The translations under genes and the position numbers were made by a program. Positions 61,601 through 64,000 of a stretch of 64,000 nucleotides of DNA are shown one piece after another; positions within the stretch are counted from its first letter, which is position 1; the number at the start of each line of letters is the position of its first letter. The notes beneath the pieces were generated by a model. The model searched no databases and was not told the DNA's origin. It saw nothing but the letters and a program-made list of their open reading frames with translations. Origin of the DNA: Cymbomonas tetramitiformis (taxonomy: Eukaryota > Chlorophyta > Pyramimonadophyceae > Pyramimonadales > Pyramimonadaceae); assembly GCA_001247695.2 (NCBI GenBank), contig LGRX02027935.1, forward strand, positions 1 to 64,000, read 5' to 3'.

Positions 61601-61814
61601 TGCTGGATTTGACACTGTGACACTCAAAACTGTCACATGTCACTTCCTATGGTAGGCTGGGTGACCGTCACCAGTTGACGGGAAACACCCGTTAGGTATT
61701 TATGTATGCCTCTGATTTATCTATCTCACTTTTACCGTTCTGATTCCGTAACCCTTAACTCAGGGTTTATCTCAACAGTTAGATATATATTACCGCCGAA
61801 CCATATATCTACCA
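61601..61814 (+). repeat. 3' LTR of outer element (end tentative)
   Basis: Begins TGCTGGATTTGACACTG after the polypurine edge CTAGGTGGTG. The end is placed at CATATATCTACCA by analogy with the inner LTR. Sequence upstream (GGGACCGCCCTGACCAAGAG) is also present upstream of the LTR at 62656. Confidence 0.7.
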
Positions 61815-62277
61815 CTTTTGTCGGCTTCTGCAGCCAAGCCGCCTCGACAAATATGTACTCGCATTGGTTGAGTCATCGTCCCTTGGCCATGCCGCGAGGA
61901 TGGCGAAAAGTCCATTTCTGAACATCACCAAATATTCGTGGGCTTTTAGCTTCATTGCGTTTCCGTCTGAAGACAGTTTCAACAATTTCCATTGACCCGC
62001 TCCCCATTCCCGTGGAAAGCCGACTTCCTCTCGGCGTTGGCGCGCTCGGCGCCGGCGCACTCGGCAGGTAGGGCCCTACCCGGTCAAACCTAGGTTGGTG
62101 ATAACTCATAACGCGTTAAAACGTGCACCCCCTTTTGGCGTTATAACGCGCGTTAAAACGTGCACTCTGCCCCCATACTTAAGCCCCCCATACTTAAGCC
62201 TCCCGAACGGAACGGAATCAGGAATCAGGAATGACGCGATGCCTGGTTGCCTGCCGTCACTCGACTGCTCGGTTGTT

Positions 62278-62338
62278 CTACTGTCCCATTTTACGGCTGT
62301 CGAAAGACTCGCTCGACAACTGTAAAATGGGACAGTCG
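62278..62338. repeat. 15-bp stem hairpin
   Basis: ACTGTCCCATTTTAC and GTAAAATGGGACAGT flank a 27-base loop that contains a smaller TGTCGA/TCGACA stem. Confidence 0.88.
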
Positions 62339-62511
62339 AGACACTGGTAAATAATCTACAGTTTACACAGTTCGTGTGTTCGATTGCTCGACTGCTCATC
62401 ATTCATCTCTAAGACACCTCCCCCGACTTAGCTTGTTAACTGCATATATAGGCAAAGATGGCGATTAGCCCTGCTAGATCAGCTTCAAGGCCAAGATGCC
62501 TCCCTGTGTGC

Positions 62512-62846
62512 ACGGCTAGCTAGAGATTTGGGACCGCCCTGGCCAAGAGCACAGGCCCCCTCTAGAATTGTTTCCACCGCTTGAGATGGTGTGTTTCCTA
62601 ACTGCAACAACCCTGCTCCACCCTAACTCTTCCTCCGTAATAGTCCAGGGTGGTGTGCTGGATGTGACACACCGTGTGTCACTTCCTGTTATCTGTACTA
62701 GTACTCCGTACAGTACGGGTGTCACAGGCTTAGGGTTTCCGGCATAAAGCCGAGACTATCTTATGTTTATTCTGACTTATGCAAACACCGAAAGTGAAAG
62801 CATTCTGACTGTAACCCGATATATACCCGTAGCTATATATCTCACA
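62512..62846 (+). mobile_element. 3' end fragment of a related LTR element, with LTR at 62656
   Basis: Internal sequence GGGACCGCCCTGGCCAAGAG (62531) matches the outer element at 61488. A polypurine edge AGGGTGGTG is followed by an LTR starting TGCTGGATGTGACACAC at 62656 and ending near TATATATCTCACA at 62846. No coding part remains. Confidence 0.7.
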
Positions 62847-62918
62847 GGTACTGACTTGGCAGCACGTGGTGCTCAACGAGACCGATACACTACCGCCTCG
62901 AGCGAGGCAACAAGTTAA

Positions 62919-63500
62919 CTAATCTTCGTCATCAGAACTACTATCGCCGATGTCGCCGACAAAATCGACGTAGCGGTCAAGCACGACGGCAAGCACGTCT
63001 GTCCGATGTCGAATATTTAATGGAACCTTGTTACCGGTATACCGTGCAAGCCGCAAAGGCTTCCATGGAATGGGCGCCACGACCACTTGATTGTTGATGT
63101 CCTTGGCTTCGATGAATGCATCTTTGGTCTCCCATGGCATATCGGTGCGCAGGTAGATGTTTTGCGTGACCGCATCGGAAAGAGCGGCTTCGAGGGGAAA
63201 CCATCTACACTTCACAAGAATATATGTGTCAGTGTGCACGACAAGCTTGACGACCTTCAGAATTTCGCCATACCTGCCATCAGAAGTGAAAGAATCATGA
63301 ACACCTGCAAATCGAGATCTACAAGGACGCTTTGGTCCGGGCGTCCGGAACCGTGTGGCAGCATGGTTCCGGACGCCCGGAACGTATCGGACTTTTGAAT
63401 ATTTAAACAGATTTAATGAAACGTAGCTTGACCATGGTCCAAACGGCCGGAACCTACACTCCACTCTTATACAGACGTCTGGAACATGTATAGTTGGCAT
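62919..63500 (-). pseudogene. CACTA transposon, C-terminal DUF4216-like region
   Basis: Minus-strand frame with SDGRYGEILKVVKLVVHTDT, ILVKCRWFP and YLRTDMPWETKDAFIEAKDI. This follows the pattern (YG.L.EI, LFKC.WF, PFI.A.Q) of the C-terminal domain of TNP2-type CACTA proteins. It ends in an acidic DSSSDDED. The N-terminal third overlaps a hairpin (63334-63383) and is probably not original coding. The transposase core normally between the zinc region and this domain is absent. Confidence 0.6.
63334..63383. repeat. 17-bp stem hairpin in CACTA remnant
   Basis: TCCGGGCGTCCGGAACC and GGTTCCGGACGCCCGGA flank a 12-base loop. Related GGTTCCGG/CGTTTGGA strings continue to 63470. Confidence 0.88.
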
Positions 63501-63964
63501 GTCTCACCTGTCCTGGTCGTCTTCTTGCATTTCGGACACGTCGGTGCCTCTTCGGGAAGCAGATCTTTGAAAAGAAAATTGCACTTCTGGCACACATCCA
63601 TCTCGTTGTACTTCATGAGGAAATCCTTGAAAAACCGCAGGCACGCTTGGTAGGTATGAGGTAGTGCTACCTCGTCATCGGTCGAGATTGATTCATCTTC
63701 GACCTCCAAGCCGCATACTCGACGTCGCAGGATTTCCAGGATTGTGTCAAAGTACGCTTGGGTCGAGTTATGATTGGAGTGGGCCTCAAGTAGATACAGT
63801 ATGAAGCGGTTTGCAAGGGTAGTCGATTTGTCATGCACATTTTCTCCCTCCTGCAATTTAGTCACACAGTATCTGATTGATTTTGGTCCAGAGGGGTTCC
63901 ACACGTAAGGACGCACCGTTCCAATGACTTGGAATAGTGATATAGTGCAGTTTTCGGAAGGCAT
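63467..63964 (-). pseudogene. CACTA TNP2-type transposase, N-terminal zinc region
   Basis: Minus-strand frame with TLANRFILYLLEAHSNHNST, YFDTILEILRRR, LPHTYQACLRFFKDF and the zinc-binding MDVCQKCNFLFKDL plus CPKCKKTTRT. This is the order of the N-terminus of TNP2-like transposases: a helical region, the LP.SY.A motif, then paired CxxC motifs. It starts near the window edge and ends at the junction with the C-terminal fragment, so most of the DDE core is lost. DNA transposons of this class encode the enzyme that cuts and joins element ends. Confidence 0.65.
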
Positions 63965-64000
63965 TCAATCTGCGCGTATTGAACTTACCATGATGAATTC

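Larger units (their letters stand above)
55551..61814 (+). mobile_element. Outer short LTR element (Gag plus ORF2), 5'-truncated, split
   Basis: The plus-strand element runs from mid-Gag at 55551 to 57070, is interrupted by the inner element (57071-61457 plus a GTATC duplication), and continues 61463-61814 with a polypurine tract and LTR. Its Gag zinc motif, acidic linker and hydrophobic second segment are all homologous to those of the inner element, which lies in opposite orientation. There is no RT, protease or integrase, so it is non-autonomous. The 5' LTR and capsid half are missing, the junction being at the minus-strand fragment described above. Confidence 0.8.

Overview
This is a eukaryotic nuclear window. 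It has split genes with GT-AG introns, long gene-poor stretches, many minisatellites and several classes of transposable element. Two host genes can be supported. One is a six-exon gene for the replication licensing factor CDT1 (48239-51394, plus strand). The other is a very large minus-strand gene (about 45780 down to 27784) built as a beta-propeller, then helical repeats, a long low-complexity middle and an IQ/coiled-coil C-terminus, which looks like a ciliary or basal-body protein. GC-rich exons beside AT-rich spacers, plant-like CDT1 sequence and chromovirus-type retroelements suggest a green alga (a prasinophyte-like flagellate is my best guess). The species cannot be fixed from the sequence alone.

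Layout. 1-12047: the 3' nine-tenths of a decayed Ty3/gypsy chromovirus on the plus strand: gag, protease, RT, RNase H, integrase, chromodomain and 3' LTR. Its pol also carries two unrelated DNA methyltransferase domains, a Dam-like N6-adenine type and a C5-cytosine type. A 656-bp TIR element sits inside its pol in a telomere-like hexamer run. 12048-19600: AT-rich, gene-poor DNA with several minisatellites. 19605-22349: a minus-strand LINE with RT and RNase H. 23490-27690: two large tandem duplications (837 bp and about 1.0 kb). 27784-45780: the large minus-strand gene, whose introns are full of minisatellites. 48239-51394: CDT1. 51700-55380: spacer with satellites, including six copies of a 76-bp unit. 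55550-62846: a nest of short LTR elements. An older plus-strand element is split by a younger minus-strand relative (182-bp LTRs, GTATC target duplication), which is itself split by a 1,079-bp TIR element (CCGT target duplication). 62919-63964: a minus-strand CACTA (TNP2-type) transposon remnant.

How the parts relate. The retroelement machinery is all broken by stops, frameshifts or insertions, so the window reads as layered transposon history around two conserved genes. The short LTR elements encode Gag plus a second conserved protein with one hydrophobic segment and no polymerase, so they would depend on enzymes from another element. They share the polypurine tract and LTR edge pattern of the chromovirus. 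The most notable points are the dual-methyltransferase chromovirus, the Gag-plus-hydrophobic-ORF elements, and the intronic minisatellite that repeats a splice donor.
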